A stretch of 64,000 nucleotides of DNA, taken from contig JAEUOT010000023.1 in NCBI GenBank assembly GCA_016790705.1, positions 1-64,000 of the forward strand, given 5' to 3'. Below are positions 43,526 to 52,700 of this stretch, one piece after another; position 1 is the stretch's first letter; the number at the start of each line of letters is the position of its first letter. The position numbers and the translations under genes are program-made. Under the pieces are notes generated by a model. The model did no database searches. It was not told the origin of the DNA and was given only the letters and a program-made list of their open reading frames with translations. This DNA is from Hydrogenophaga sp. GTDB lineage: Bacteria; Pseudomonadota; Gammaproteobacteria; Burkholderiales; Burkholderiaceae_C.

Positions 43526-44778
43526 GTCGTCGATTCCGCGGCCACGCGCACGGGCGGCGTGGCGGGCTCGCCGTGGCGCTGCACCAGCGTCCAGGCGGTG
43601 AGGGCGATCGCCACGCTCCAGAACCAGACACCGTGGGTCAGCGGGGTCGCGCTGCCGGGGTGGTCGGCCAGGCTGCGCCCGAGCCAGCCGCCCATGAAGA
43701 AGGCCGTCACCATCATCAGGAAACCACTGAGCGCCGAGGCCGCGCCCGCCGCCTGCGGGAAGGGACCGACCGCGCCGCTCTGGCCGCAGGGCTGGTGCAC
43801 GCCGTGACCGAGCATGAAGAGGTAGAAGGGCACCATGATGGCGGCCACGCTCTGCACCCCCGCCAGGGCCATCACGCCCATCGACGTGCCGGCGGTCAGC
43901 GTGGCGGCGGCGGCGATGGCCACCGTGCGGCGCACGCCGAAGCGCGGCAACAGCCGACGGCAGATGAAGGTGCCGGCGATGTAGGAGAGCGACATGCTCA
44001 GCATCAGCAGACCGTAGCCGGTTTTGCTCAGGCCCAGCACGCCGATGAAGACGAAGGAGCCCGCCGCCAGGAAGGTGAACAGGCCGCCGTAGGAGGTCGC
44101 CGACAGCAGGGTGAAGGCCCAGAAAGTCGGGTGTCGAACGATCTGGCCCCAGGTGAGCAAGAGCGTCGCCGGCTGCAGCGCGCGCGGGTTTTTCTGCGAC
44201 AGGGTCTCCTCGAACCGCCAGGCCAGCACCGCCAGCGTTCCGGCCCCGAAGACCGCCAGCGCACCCAGCGCGACGCGCCAGCCGAACCACTCGGCCAGCA
44301 GGCCGCCGACCGGCGCGCTCGCACAGGCGATCACGCCCAGCCCGGTCAGCCCCTTGGACATCACCCGGGCGCCGTCGACCGGCGCATAGAGGTCGCGCAC
44401 CACGGCGCGCGCGCCCATCACGCCCGCGCCCATGGCCACGCCTTCGAGGGTCCGCCAGACGATCAGTTGCTCCATCGACGCGGAGAAGGTGCTGCCCACC
44501 GCGGCCAGCACATACATCGCCGTGCCACCGAGCAGCACCGGCCGGCGCCCCAGACGGTCCGACAACGGACCCCAGACCAGTTGCGACAGCCCGAACGCCA
44601 GCAGCAGGGCGGTCAGCGTCAGTTGCGCCTGGGGCATGCCGGCGCCGAACCCCTGGGTGATCGAGGGCAGGGCGGGCAGGTAGAGGTCGGTGGTGACGGG
44701 CTGCAGGCCCAGCAGCAGCGAGAGCACCAGCACGATCAGGGCGGGCGACATGGACGACGGGGACGGGGCGGCAGGCAT
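43522..44778 (-). CDS. Bcr/CflA family MFS drug efflux transporter
   Basis: The 418-residue inner-membrane protein has twelve predicted helices. [18 protein letters not shown] (~29-46) and [17 protein letters not shown] (~70-86) are the Bcr/CflA motif A region, and [23 protein letters not shown] (~109-131) is motif C-like. It would export bicyclomycin-type or other drugs using the proton gradient. The start was set at ATG 44778; ATG 44751 ([15 protein letters not shown]) is also possible. It faces away from the TetR gene, whose operator lies 80-100 nt away and may act on both. Confidence 0.9.
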   Translation of the reverse strand: MPAAPSPSSMSPALIVLVLSLLLGLQPVTTDLYLPALPSITQGFGAGMPQAQLTLTALLLAFGLSQLVWGPLSDRLGRRPVLLGGTAMYVLAAVGSTFSASMEQLIVWRTLEGVAMGAGVMGARAVVRDLYAPVDGARVMSKGLTGLGVIACASAPVGGLLAEWFGWRVALGALAVFGAGTLAVLAWRFEETLSQKNPRALQPATLLLTWGQIVRHPTFWAFTLLSATSYGGLFTFLAAGSFVFIGVLGLSKTGYGLLMLSMSLSYIAGTFICRRLLPRFGVRRTVAIAAAATLTAGTSMGVMALAGVQSVAAIMVPFYLFMLGHGVHQPCGQSGAVGPFPQAAGAASALSGFLMMVTAFFMGGWLGRSLADHPGSATPLTHGVWFWSVAIALTAWTLVQRHGEPATPPVRVAAESTT

Positions 44779-44857
44779 CCGGTCGAGGGTAGCAGAAGGT
44801 CCGTCCGCCGCCGGGTACAGGGGATCGCCGCGCGGACGCCATGCGGGGGACTTGAGG

Positions 44858-44879
44858 TTATTGGACGAATGACCAATAA
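44858..44879. promoter_or_regulatory. TetR operator overlapping the TetR gene promoter
   Basis: TTATTGG (44858-44864) and CCAATAA (44873-44879) form a perfect 7-bp inverted repeat with an 8-nt spacer. A sigma-70-like promoter is superimposed: TTGAGG at 44852-44857 and AATAAT at 44875-44880, spaced 17 nt. The repeat would block the promoter when bound, implying autorepression of the exporter operon. Confidence 0.75.
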
Positions 44880-44904
44880 TCGACCGGAAATCTCCTGCAC
44901 GCCC

Positions 44905-45540
44905 ATGCCGCGCCCCTCCACCCACGCCGACCGGTCCCTGCTCGCCAGTGGCCGTGCGCTGTACGCCGCGCACGGCTCGGCCGGGCTGTCGGTTCGCCGG
45001 GTGGCCGAGCACGCGGGCGTGCGCCCCGGCCTCTTTCACTACCACTTCGAGAGCAAGGACGCGTTTCTGGCGGCCGTGTTGCAGGGGCTGTACGAAGACG
45101 CCTACGCGGCCATGCGCGCGGTGGCCGACGGGCCGGGCGTCGCAGTCGAGCGCCTGCGTGCCGTGTTGAGCCTGCTGGGGCGCATCCTGCGCGAGCAGGG
45201 GCCGGTGATCGCACGCATTGCCGCCGATGTGGCGCACGGCGAGCCGGCGCCGACCGCGTTCGTGCGGGCCAACGCGCCGCGCCATCTCGCCCTGCTGACC
45301 GGGCTGATGGCGGCGGCGGAGCAGGAGGGGGCGATCGCGCCGATGCCGCCGCTGCGCCGCATGGGCTTCGTGATGGGCGCGGTGGCGGCGCCGCTGATCG
45401 CGGGGCGCGGACTGCTCGCGCTCCAGCCGGAGCACCCGCTGCTGAGCCAACTGGTGCCGGATGTGCTGTCGGCCGAGGCGACCGAGGCGCGGATCGACAT
45501 GGCTTTGAGGGCGCTGCGCGCCGGGAAGGAATCCCCATGA
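44905..45540 (+). CDS. TetR family regulator (CecR/YbiH-like) of an ABC exporter operon
   Basis: The 211-residue protein has the TetR helix-turn-helix (LSVRRVAEHAGVRPGLFHYHFESKDAFLAAVL, ~residues 27-58) and a helical C-terminal ligand domain. The gene order TetR, HlyD-like, ABC ATPase, ABC-2 permease equals the enterobacterial ybiH-ybhGFS arrangement. An ATG at 44869 lies within the operator and upstream of the predicted transcription start, so ATG 44905 (MPRPSTHADRS) is preferred. It overlaps the next gene by 4 nt. It probably represses the operon until a drug-like ligand binds. Confidence 0.88.
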   Translation: MPRPSTHADRSLLASGRALYAAHGSAGLSVRRVAEHAGVRPGLFHYHFESKDAFLAAVLQGLYEDAYAAMRAVADGPGVAVERLRAVLSLLGRILREQGPVIARIAADVAHGEPAPTAFVRANAPRHLALLTGLMAAAEQEGAIAPMPPLRRMGFVMGAVAAPLIAGRGLLALQPEHPLLSQLVPDVLSAEATEARIDMALRALRAGKESP

Positions 45541-46499
45541 AACACATCCATGCAACAGTGGCGGCGCTGGTCCTGCTGGCCGCGTGCAGTCCGCAGGCGC
45601 CGACCGGCTGGTCCGGTTATGTGGAGGGTGACTTCGTCTACATCGCGGCGCCCATCGGTGGGCGGCTGGACCGGCTGTCGGTGCGGGCCGGCGATGCGGT
45701 GAAACAGGGCGCTGCGCTGTTTGCGCTCGATGCGGTGGCCGAGCAGGCGGCGGTGTCCGAGGCCCAGGCCCGGGCCCGCGCCAGCGATGCCCAGGTGCAG
45801 AACATCGCCAAGGGGCGCCGGCCCGACGAGCTGGCCGTGGTGCGGGCGCAGCTTGAGCAGGCGCGGGCGCAGGCGGTGCTCGCGAAGTCGGCCTGGTTGC
45901 GGCAGAAGGAGCTGGTCGACAAGGGCTTCGTCTCGGCGGCCCAGCTCGACAGCGCGACCGCCAGCCTGCGCCAGGCCGAAGGCAAGGTGGCGGAGCTGGA
46001 ATCGGCGCTGCGGGTGGCCCAACTGCCGGCCCGTGGCGACGAGCGCAGCGCGGCCGAGGCCAGCGCCCAGTCCGCTCGCGAGGCGGTCAGGCAGGGCGAG
46101 TGGCGGGTGGCGCAGAAGCTGCAGGCCGCGCCCGCAGACGCGACGGTGTCCGAGGTGTTCTATCGCCAGGGCGAGTTCGTCGCTGCCGGGCAGCCGGTGC
46201 TCTCGCTGCTGCCGCCGGGATCGGTCAAGGCGCGCTTCTATGTCCCGGAGGCCGAGCTGGCCGAGCTGGCGCTGGGCCAGGCGGTGCACCTGTCGTGTGA
46301 CGGTTGTGGCGAGCCGATTGCCGCACGGGTCAGCCGCATCGCGACAGCGCCGGAGTTCACGCCGCCGGTGATCTATTCGAACGCGCAGCGCGCGCGTCTG
46401 GTCTACCAGGTCGAGGCGCTGCCGGAGGCCGGGCAGGGCGCGCGCCTGCGCCCCGGCCAGCCGCTGGACGTGCGACCCGCTGCCCAGGGCCGGTCATGA
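45537..46499 (+). CDS. HlyD/YbhG-like periplasmic adaptor lipoprotein
   Basis: The 320-residue protein has a lipoprotein signal with lipobox LLAAC (Cys17) and a membrane-fusion layout. The barrel-sandwich hybrid half EGDFVYIAAPIGGRLDRLSVRAGDAVKQG (residues ~28-56) precedes a long coiled coil (~70-190, rich in Ala, Gln, Arg and Glu). The second hybrid half and beta barrel follow (FYVPEAELAELALGQAVHL, ~238-256). It would link the inner-membrane ABC exporter to an outer-membrane channel. It is coupled to the TetR gene and to the ATPase gene by 4-nt overlaps. Confidence 0.9.
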   Translation: MKHIHATVAALVLLAACSPQAPTGWSGYVEGDFVYIAAPIGGRLDRLSVRAGDAVKQGAALFALDAVAEQAAVSEAQARARASDAQVQNIAKGRRPDELAVVRAQLEQARAQAVLAKSAWLRQKELVDKGFVSAAQLDSATASLRQAEGKVAELESALRVAQLPARGDERSAAEASAQSAREAVRQGEWRVAQKLQAAPADATVSEVFYRQGEFVAAGQPVLSLLPPGSVKARFYVPEAELAELALGQAVHLSCDGCGEPIAARVSRIATAPEFTPPVIYSNAQRARLVYQVEALPEAGQGARLRPGQPLDVRPAAQGRS

Positions 46500-47452
46500 A
46501 CGGCGCCGCCCTGGCCATCGACGTGCGCGGCCTGACCAAGCGCTACGGCGGTCGGGCCGTGGTCGACAACGTCTCGCTGCAGGTCGGGCAGGGCCGCATC
46601 TGCGGCTTCCTCGGTCCCAACGGCAGCGGCAAGACCACGACCATCCGCATGCTTTGCGGCCTGCTGCGCCCCGACGCGGGCGAGGGCCAGTGCCTGGGGC
46701 TGGACTTCCGCAAGCAGGCGTCCGCGATCAAGCGCCAGGTCGGCTACATGACCCAGAAATTCGGGCTCTACGAGGACCTCTCGATCCGTGAAAACCTGGA
46801 CTTCGTCGCGCGGCTGTTCGAGCTGCCGCGGCGGCGCGAGGCGGTGGACCGCTCGCTGGAGCGCCTGGGGCTGCAGAGCCGCCAGCAGCAATTGGCCGGC
46901 GCGCTCTCGGGCGGCTGGAAACAGCGGCTGGCGCTGGCGGCCTGCCTGATCCACGAGCCGCGTCTGCTGCTGCTCGACGAGCCGACGGCGGGTGTCGATC
47001 CCAAGGCCCGGCGCGACTTCTGGGACGAGATCCACACCCTGGCCGCGCAGGGCATCACGGTGCTGGTCTCGACCCACTACATGGACGAGGCGGCGCGTTG
47101 CCACGACCTGGTCTACATCGCCTATGGCACGGTGCTGGCGCGCGGCAGCGAGCGCGAGATCGTCGACGGTGCCGGGCTGGCGGTCTGGGCGGTCGAGGGC
47201 GAGCGGGCCGGCGCGTGGGCGCAACGGCTGCGCGGGCGGCCGGGCGTGCAGAGCGTGGTGGCGTTCGGCAATGCGCTGCATGTGGCCGGGCGCGACGAAG
47301 CGCTGCTGGCGCAGACGCTCGCGCCGCTGCAGTCCGAAGAAGGTCTGACGGTGCAGCCCAGCCGCGCGACGCTGGAGGACGTGTTCATCGGCCTCATCGA
47401 CGGCGCACAGGACAACTTCGCGCCGGGCGCCAGCGGGGGGCAACGGTCATGA
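46496..47452 (+). CDS. ABC exporter ATP-binding protein (YbhF-like, single ATPase domain)
   Basis: The 318-residue ATPase has Walker A GPNGSGKTTT (~40-49), Q-loop YMTQKFGLYEDLS, signature LSGGWKQRLALA (~139-150) and Walker B LLLLDEPTAGVDP, then a C-terminal ~80-residue regulatory region. E. coli YbhF has two such domains, while this protein has only one. The start ATG 46496 overlaps the adaptor stop (ATGA) and the gene overlaps the permease start by 4 nt. Confidence 0.92.
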   Translation: MNGAALAIDVRGLTKRYGGRAVVDNVSLQVGQGRICGFLGPNGSGKTTTIRMLCGLLRPDAGEGQCLGLDFRKQASAIKRQVGYMTQKFGLYEDLSIRENLDFVARLFELPRRREAVDRSLERLGLQSRQQQLAGALSGGWKQRLALAACLIHEPRLLLLDEPTAGVDPKARRDFWDEIHTLAAQGITVLVSTHYMDEAARCHDLVYIAYGTVLARGSEREIVDGAGLAVWAVEGERAGAWAQRLRGRPGVQSVVAFGNALHVAGRDEALLAQTLAPLQSEEGLTVQPSRATLEDVFIGLIDGAQDNFAPGASGGQRS

Positions 47453-48582
47453 GCCGCTTCTCTCCCGCCCGCACCTGGGCCGTCTTCGTCAAGGAGTTCC
47501 AGCAGATGCTGCGCGACCGCCTGACCTTCGCGATGGCGGTCGGCATCCCGATCCTGCAACTGGTGCTGTTCGGCTACGCGATCAACACCGACCCCAAGGG
47601 CCTGCCGACTGCGGTGGTCGCGGCCGACGCCGGGCCGCAGGCGCGTAGCCTGGTCGCGGCGCTGCAGAACAGCGGCTATTTCAAGGTCGTTCACCAAGGA
47701 ACCTCGCCGGCCGAGGCCGACGCGCTGATGGCCGACGGCGAGGTGCAGTTCGTGGTCGAGATCCCGGCCGACTTCAGCCGCGCCGTGGTGCGTGGCGAGC
47801 GGCCGGCGGTGCTGGTGGCCGTCGACGCCACCGACCCCTCGGCCTCGGGCAACGCCATCGCCGCGCTGGGCGCAATGGACAGCCAGGCGCTGCGTCACGA
47901 CCTCGTGGGACCGCTGCGGGCCCAGCAGAAAGCGCCCGCGCCGTTTGAGCTGCGCATCCACCGCCGCTACAACCCCGAAGGCCTCTCGCGCTACAACATC
48001 GTGCCCGGCCTGATCGGCACCATCCTGACCATGACCATGGTGATGCTCACCTCGCTGGCGATGACGCGCGAACGCGAACGCGGCACCATGGAAAACCTGC
48101 TGGCCACGCCGGTGCGGCCGTTCGAGGTCATGGCCGGCAAGATCCTGCCGTATGTGGTGATCGGCTACGTGCAACTGGCGGTGATCCTGGGGGCCGCGAT
48201 GCTGCTGTTCGAGGTGCCGATGGTGGGCAGCTTTGCGCTGCTGATGGCGATGATCGGCGTCTTCATCGTCGCCAACCTCGCGGTCGGCTTCACCTTCTCG
48301 ACCGTCGCGCGCAACCAGTTGCAGGCGGTGCAGATGACCTTCTTCTTTTTTCTGCCCTCGATGCTGCTCTCGGGCTTCATGTTCCCCTACCGCGGCATGC
48401 CGATCTGGGCGCAGCATCTGGGCGAGGTGCTGCCGCTGACGCACTTCCTGCGCATCGTGCGCGGCATCATGCTCAAGGGCGTGGACGCGCCGCAGCTCTG
48501 GGGCGAGGTGTGGCCGATGCTGGCGTTCATGGCCGTGGCCGGCGCAGTCGCGCTCAAGCGCTACCGGCAGACGCTGGACTGA
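47449..48582 (+). CDS. ABC-2 type exporter permease (YbhS/YbhR-like)
   Basis: The 377-residue inner-membrane protein has one N-terminal helix (~27-45), a periplasmic domain (~50-175) and five C-terminal helices containing MTMVMLTSLAMTRERERGTMENLLATPVRPFEVMAGKILPYV, the ABC-2 signature around residues 192-232. The YbhGFSR system of E. coli uses two permeases; only one is encoded here, so it may act as a homodimer. The gene is convergent with mutL with only 3 nt between the stops. Confidence 0.92.
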   Translation: MSRFSPARTWAVFVKEFQQMLRDRLTFAMAVGIPILQLVLFGYAINTDPKGLPTAVVAADAGPQARSLVAALQNSGYFKVVHQGTSPAEADALMADGEVQFVVEIPADFSRAVVRGERPAVLVAVDATDPSASGNAIAALGAMDSQALRHDLVGPLRAQQKAPAPFELRIHRRYNPEGLSRYNIVPGLIGTILTMTMVMLTSLAMTRERERGTMENLLATPVRPFEVMAGKILPYVVIGYVQLAVILGAAMLLFEVPMVGSFALLMAMIGVFIVANLAVGFTFSTVARNQLQAVQMTFFFFLPSMLLSGFMFPYRGMPIWAQHLGEVLPLTHFLRIVRGIMLKGVDAPQLWGEVWPMLAFMAVAGAVALKRYRQTLD

Positions 48583-48585
48583 GCC

Positions 48586-50550
48586 TCACCGCCCCCGCAG
48601 GAACAGCGCGTCCAGGTCCTTCATGCCCAACTGCCGCCAGGTCGGGCGGCCGTGGTTGCACTGGTCGCTGCGTTCGGTGACTTCCATCTGGCGCAGCAGG
48701 GCGTTCATCTCGTCCAGCGTCAGGCGCCGGTTGGCGCGCACCGCGCCGTGACAGGCCATGGTCGCCAGCAGCTCGTTGCGGGCGCGCTGCACCACGGTGC
48801 TGGCGTCGTGCTGGCTCAGTTCGGCCAGCACGCTGCGCGCCAGCTCGACCGGGTCGCCGGCGGCGAGCGTGGTCGGCACGGCGCGCACGGCCAGCGTCTT
48901 GGGCGAGAAGGGCACGATCTCCAGCCCGAGCTGGGCCAGCACCTCGGCCGTGGCTTCGGCGGTCGCGACCTCGTCGGGTGTGGCGGCAAAGGTGGCCGGG
49001 ATCAGCAGCGGCTGGCTGCTGAGCTGGTGCGCGTCCAGTTGCTGCTTGAGGCGCTCGTAGACGATGCGTTCGTGGGCCGCGTGCATGTCGACCACCACCA
49101 GACCCTGCGCGTTTTCGGCCAGGATGTAGACGCCGTGCAGTTGCGCGACGGCGCGGCCCAGCGGCCATTCGCCGTCGGGCAGTGGCGCCGGTGCGGCGGC
49201 TTCGGCACCGGCCGGGGCCGGCGCGAACACGGGCTCGGCGCGACGGATGTCCGGCGCGTCCAGCGGCGCCGCGATGCGTTCGGACGGGCGCCAGAGCGCG
49301 TCGAGATCGCTCACGCGCTGGCCGACCTGCGGCGACTCCGGCCGCCAGGGCAGGGGTTGCTGGCGCGGCACCGGGCTGAGGAAGGGCTGGGCGTCGGTGG
49401 CGGGCGCAGCGCTCGCAGCGGCCGGCGCGGGGGCGGTCGTGACCGGCAAAGCCTGCGCCGAGCGCGGCGCGGCCAGCGCGCTCTCGACCGCGTGGCGCAC
49501 GGCCTGGTGCACCTCGCGGCTGTCGCGGAAGCGGACCTCGATCTTGGTCGGGTGCACGTTCACGTCGACGCGCGTCGGGTCGATGCCGACATAGAGTGCG
49601 TAGACCGGCTGGCGGTGACCGTGCAGCACGTCCTCGTAGGCGCTGCGGGCGGCGTGGCCGATGACCTTGTCGCGCACATAGCGGCCGTTGACATAGGCGA
49701 ACTGCCAGTCGGCGCGCGAGCGGGCCGCGTCGGGCACACCGGCGAAGCCCCAGACGCGCAGGCGCTGCTGGTCGCCGGCGGTGGCGATCTCGCCGGGGAT
49801 GTCGTCGGCCGGCCAGTTCACCTCGACCGCCTGTTCGATGAATTCTTCGCCCAGCACGTCGGCCAGGCGGCGGCGCAGCGCGTCCAGCAGGTGCTCGCCG
49901 CCGGCCAGGTCGGGCGCGACGGCGCGCCATTGCGCGACAAGCTTGCCGTCGTGCCAGATCGCGAAGCCGACCTCGGGCCGGGTCAGCGCGTGGCGGCGCA
50001 CGGCCTCGATGCAATGGGCCAGTTCGGTGCTTTCGGACTTGAGGAACTTGCGGCGTGCGGGCGTCGCAAAAAACAGCTCGCGCACTTCCACGGTGGTGCC
50101 GCGCGCGCGGGCGGTGGGTTGCAGCTCGCCGCTGCGGCCGTCGAGCAGCCAGCCGTGCGAGGCCCCTTCGTCGGTGCGCGTCAGCACCGAGACCTCGGCA
50201 ATGGAGCAGATCGCGGCCAGCGCCTCGCCACGGAAACCCATGGTGTCGACCGATTCGAGGTCGTTCAGGCTGGCGATCTTGCTGGTGGCGTGGCGTTTGA
50301 GGGCGGTGGGCAGTTCCTCGCGCAGGATGCCGATGCCGTCGTCTTCGACGCTGATGAGCCGGATGCCGCCGGCCTGCAGCCGCACGGTGATCTGGCTCGC
50401 GCCGGCGTCCAGCGCGTTGTCCACCAGTTCGCGCACCACCGAGGCCGGCCGTTCGACGACCTCGCCCGCCGCGATCTGGCTGATCAGCTCGTCGGGCAGT
50501 TCGCGAATGGGGCGGCGATGGGCAGGGTGAGGGGCGTTCACCCAGGGCAT
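48586..50550 (-). CDS. mutL: DNA mismatch repair protein MutL (endonuclease type)
   Basis: The 654-residue protein has the GHKL ATPase domain (~15-345) with IAAGEVVERPASVVRELVDNALDAGA and DDGIGI, RHATSKI and GFRGEALA motifs. A variable linker rich in Ala and Pro (~345-450) and a C-terminal dimerisation domain follow. That domain contains VVDMHAAHERIVYE, which fits the metal-binding D-x-H-A-x2-E-x4-E motif of MutL endonucleases (with Met in place of Gln), plus ACHGAVRANR and CNHGRPT. It therefore probably nicks DNA itself, as expected in bacteria lacking MutH. The start is ATG 50550. Confidence 0.95.
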   Translation of the reverse strand: MPWVNAPHPAHRRPIRELPDELISQIAAGEVVERPASVVRELVDNALDAGASQITVRLQAGGIRLISVEDDGIGILREELPTALKRHATSKIASLNDLESVDTMGFRGEALAAICSIAEVSVLTRTDEGASHGWLLDGRSGELQPTARARGTTVEVRELFFATPARRKFLKSESTELAHCIEAVRRHALTRPEVGFAIWHDGKLVAQWRAVAPDLAGGEHLLDALRRRLADVLGEEFIEQAVEVNWPADDIPGEIATAGDQQRLRVWGFAGVPDAARSRADWQFAYVNGRYVRDKVIGHAARSAYEDVLHGHRQPVYALYVGIDPTRVDVNVHPTKIEVRFRDSREVHQAVRHAVESALAAPRSAQALPVTTAPAPAAASAAPATDAQPFLSPVPRQQPLPWRPESPQVGQRVSDLDALWRPSERIAAPLDAPDIRRAEPVFAPAPAGAEAAAPAPLPDGEWPLGRAVAQLHGVYILAENAQGLVVVDMHAAHERIVYERLKQQLDAHQLSSQPLLIPATFAATPDEVATAEATAEVLAQLGLEIVPFSPKTLAVRAVPTTLAAGDPVELARSVLAELSQHDASTVVQRARNELLATMACHGAVRANRRLTLDEMNALLRQMEVTERSDQCNHGRPTWRQLGMKDLDALFLRGR

Positions 50551-50597
50551 TCTAGGCGGCAAGGGCGCGCAAGGCGGGCCGGGGATAATCGTGGGTT

Positions 50598-51260
50598 ATG
50601 GAATTCGCCCTCTACCTTCTCGACTTCGTGCTGCACGTGGACAAACACCTGCAGGCCTTCGTGCAAACCTATGGCGCCTGGGTCTACGCCCTGCTGTTCC
50701 TGATCATCTTTGTCGAGACCGGGCTGGTGGTGATGCCCTTCCTGCCGGGCGACTCGCTGCTGTTCATCGTCGGCGCGCTGTGCGGCGTCGGCCTGATGGA
50801 GTACCCGATCGCGGCTGGCCTGATGCTGGCGGCGGCGATCCTGGGCAACCAGACCAACTACACCATCGGGCGGTACTTCGGCCCCAAGGTGTTCCAATGG
50901 GAGAACTCGCGCTTCTTCAACAAGAACGCCTTCAACCAGGCCCACAACTTCTACGAGCGCTACGGCGGCATCACCATCGTGATGGCCCGCTTCATGCCCT
51001 TCGTGCGCACCTTCGCCCCCTTCGTGGCCGGCGTGGCGCAGATGACCCGCAGCAAGTTCACCTTCTTCGACGTGACCGGCGGCGCGCTGTGGGTGATCGG
51101 CCTGACGGCCGCAGGCTACTTCTTCGGCAACCTGCCCTGGGTGCAGGCCAACCTCTCCAAGATCATCTGGGCGCTGATCTTCGTGCCCGGCTTCATCGCA
51201 CTGTTCAGCGCCTGGCGCGCCCACCGCGCCGAGAAAGCCCGCCAGGCGGCCGGGGCCTGA
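50598..51260 (+). CDS. DedA family inner-membrane protein
   Basis: The 220-residue protein has five or six hydrophobic segments with the DedA/SNARE-associated motifs. FVETGLVVMPFLPGDSLLFIVGAL (~33-56) contains the conserved Glu and the FLPGDS motif, and MARFMPFVRTFAPFVAGVAQM (~132-152) carries the Arg-containing F-x-R-x-x-P-x-x-R motif. The family includes undecaprenyl-phosphate and phosphatidylethanolamine flippases. Divergent from mutL; GGGATAATCG, 15-25 nt before the ATG, resembles a -10. The gene abuts the amiC stop with no gap. Confidence 0.93.
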   Translation: MEFALYLLDFVLHVDKHLQAFVQTYGAWVYALLFLIIFVETGLVVMPFLPGDSLLFIVGALCGVGLMEYPIAAGLMLAAAILGNQTNYTIGRYFGPKVFQWENSRFFNKNAFNQAHNFYERYGGITIVMARFMPFVRTFAPFVAGVAQMTRSKFTFFDVTGGALWVIGLTAAGYFFGNLPWVQANLSKIIWALIFVPGFIALFSAWRAHRAEKARQAAGA

Positions 51261-52700
51261 TCAGGCCTGCTGCTTGCGGGCCAGCGGCGGGTTGGCCGAG
51301 AAGTACCTGACGATGCCCCGCAGCAGGGCATCGGCCAGCTTCTCCTGGTAGTCGTCGCTGCGCAGCCGGGCTTCTTCGTCGGGGTTGCTGATGAAGGCGG
51401 TTTCGACCAGTACGCTCGGGATGTCCGGCGCCTTGAGCACGGCGAAACCCGCCTGCTCCACGCTGCCCTTGTGCAGCTTGCCCACCCGTCCCACCTCGCC
51501 CAGCATGGCGCTGCCCAGCTTGAGGCTGTCCTTGATCTGGGCGGTGGTGCTCATGTCCAGCAGGGTGCGCTGCAGCGTCGCGTCCTTGGCCTTGACGTTG
51601 AGGCCGCCGACCAGGTCCGCCGCGTTTTCCTTGTTGGCCATCCAGCGCGCCGCGGCGCTGCTGGCGCCCTTGGTGCTGAGCGCGAAGACGCTGGCGCCCT
51701 GGGGCTTGGGGGTCATGAAGGCGTCGGCGTGGATGCTGATGAACAGGTCGGCGCGCACGCGCAGCGCCTTCTCGACCCGCGTGCCCAGCGGCACGAAGAA
51801 GTCGGCGTCGCGCGTCATGTAGGCGCGCATCGGGTTGCCGTTGACCTTGGTCGCGTTGATGCGCTCGCGCAGCTTGTGCGCGACCTGCAGCACCACGTCC
51901 TTCTCCTGCGTGCCGGCCGGACCGGTGGCGCCGGGGTCCTCGCCACCATGGCCGGGGTCGAGCGCGACGATGATCAGCCGCTCGGTTTTGTTGCCGCTGA
52001 CGGGCGCCTTGCCGTCGGCCTTGGCCGCTGCCTTCGGGTCTGCCTTGCCGTCGGGTCTCGCGTCGGGCCTGGGGTCCGTCTTGCCGGTCTCGGCGGTTTT
52101 CGGTGGTGGGGTCGGGCGCCCGCGCCCCGCGATCAGGTCGCCCAGCGGGTCGTCGGACGCCGCAGGGGCGCCGCTCTTGAGTTCGGCGCCCAGCAGCTCG
52201 GCGGCGCGGGCCGACGACTCGTCGACCGCCGACGCGTGCTGGCGGATCAGTTCCTCGAACGGGTCGACGGTCTGCGCCGGGTAGAGGTCGAGCACCAGCC
52301 GGTGGCCATAGGCCGCGACCGGCTGCAGGTTGAACACCTGCGGCTTGATCGGTTTCTTCAGGTCGATGCTCAGCCTTGCGACGTTGCTGCCCACAGCCGC
52401 GACCTTGATCGCGGCGATGTTCGGGTCGTCGGGCCGCAGCTTGCCGACCAGCTCGCGCATGCCGTCAACGAGGTCGATGCCCTCGATCTCGACCGACAGG
52501 CGCGCATCGCCCGCCTCGGTCCTGCGGGCCTTGAGCTCGCCGTCAGATTCGATGGTCACGCGGGTGTAGTCCTGCGCCGGCCAGAGCCGCACCGCGACCA
52601 CGCGGCCTGCGTGGGCCAGATGCGGTGCGCCGATCAGCAACACCAGCGAACCGGCTTTCAGCAGCCGGCGGCGGTCGGGTCGAACGGGGTTCAGGGTCAT
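51261..52700 (-). CDS. amiC: N-acetylmuramoyl-L-alanine amidase (AmiC-like, Tat-exported)
   Basis: The 479-residue protein begins with a probable twin-arginine signal (DRRRLLKAGSLVLLIGAPHLAHA, about residues 9-31), as in E. coli AmiA and AmiC. An AMIN septum-targeting domain (~35-135) is followed by a low-complexity Lys/Asp/Pro linker (~185-235) and an Amidase_3 catalytic domain (~240-470). That domain has ALDPGHGGEDPGA, SIHADAF and VLVETAFISNPDEE zinc/catalytic residues. It cleaves septal peptidoglycan for daughter-cell separation and needs EnvC/NlpD-type activation. The gene overlaps the tsaE stop by 4 nt and is co-transcribed. Confidence 0.93.
   Translation of the reverse strand: MTLNPVRPDRRRLLKAGSLVLLIGAPHLAHAGRVVAVRLWPAQDYTRVTIESDGELKARRTEAGDARLSVEIEGIDLVDGMRELVGKLRPDDPNIAAIKVAAVGSNVARLSIDLKKPIKPQVFNLQPVAAYGHRLVLDLYPAQTVDPFEELIRQHASAVDESSARAAELLGAELKSGAPAASDDPLGDLIAGRGRPTPPPKTAETGKTDPRPDARPDGKADPKAAAKADGKAPVSGNKTERLIIVALDPGHGGEDPGATGPAGTQEKDVVLQVAHKLRERINATKVNGNPMRAYMTRDADFFVPLGTRVEKALRVRADLFISIHADAFMTPKPQGASVFALSTKGASSAAARWMANKENAADLVGGLNVKAKDATLQRTLLDMSTTAQIKDSLKLGSAMLGEVGRVGKLHKGSVEQAGFAVLKAPDIPSVLVETAFISNPDEEARLRSDDYQEKLADALLRGIVRYFSANPPLARKQQA

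Noticed and set aside
43573-45540. A 655-codon plus-strand frame ending in the TetR protein
   Set aside because: Only its last ~210 codons are a gene; the earlier part is antisense to the Bcr/CflA transporter gene.
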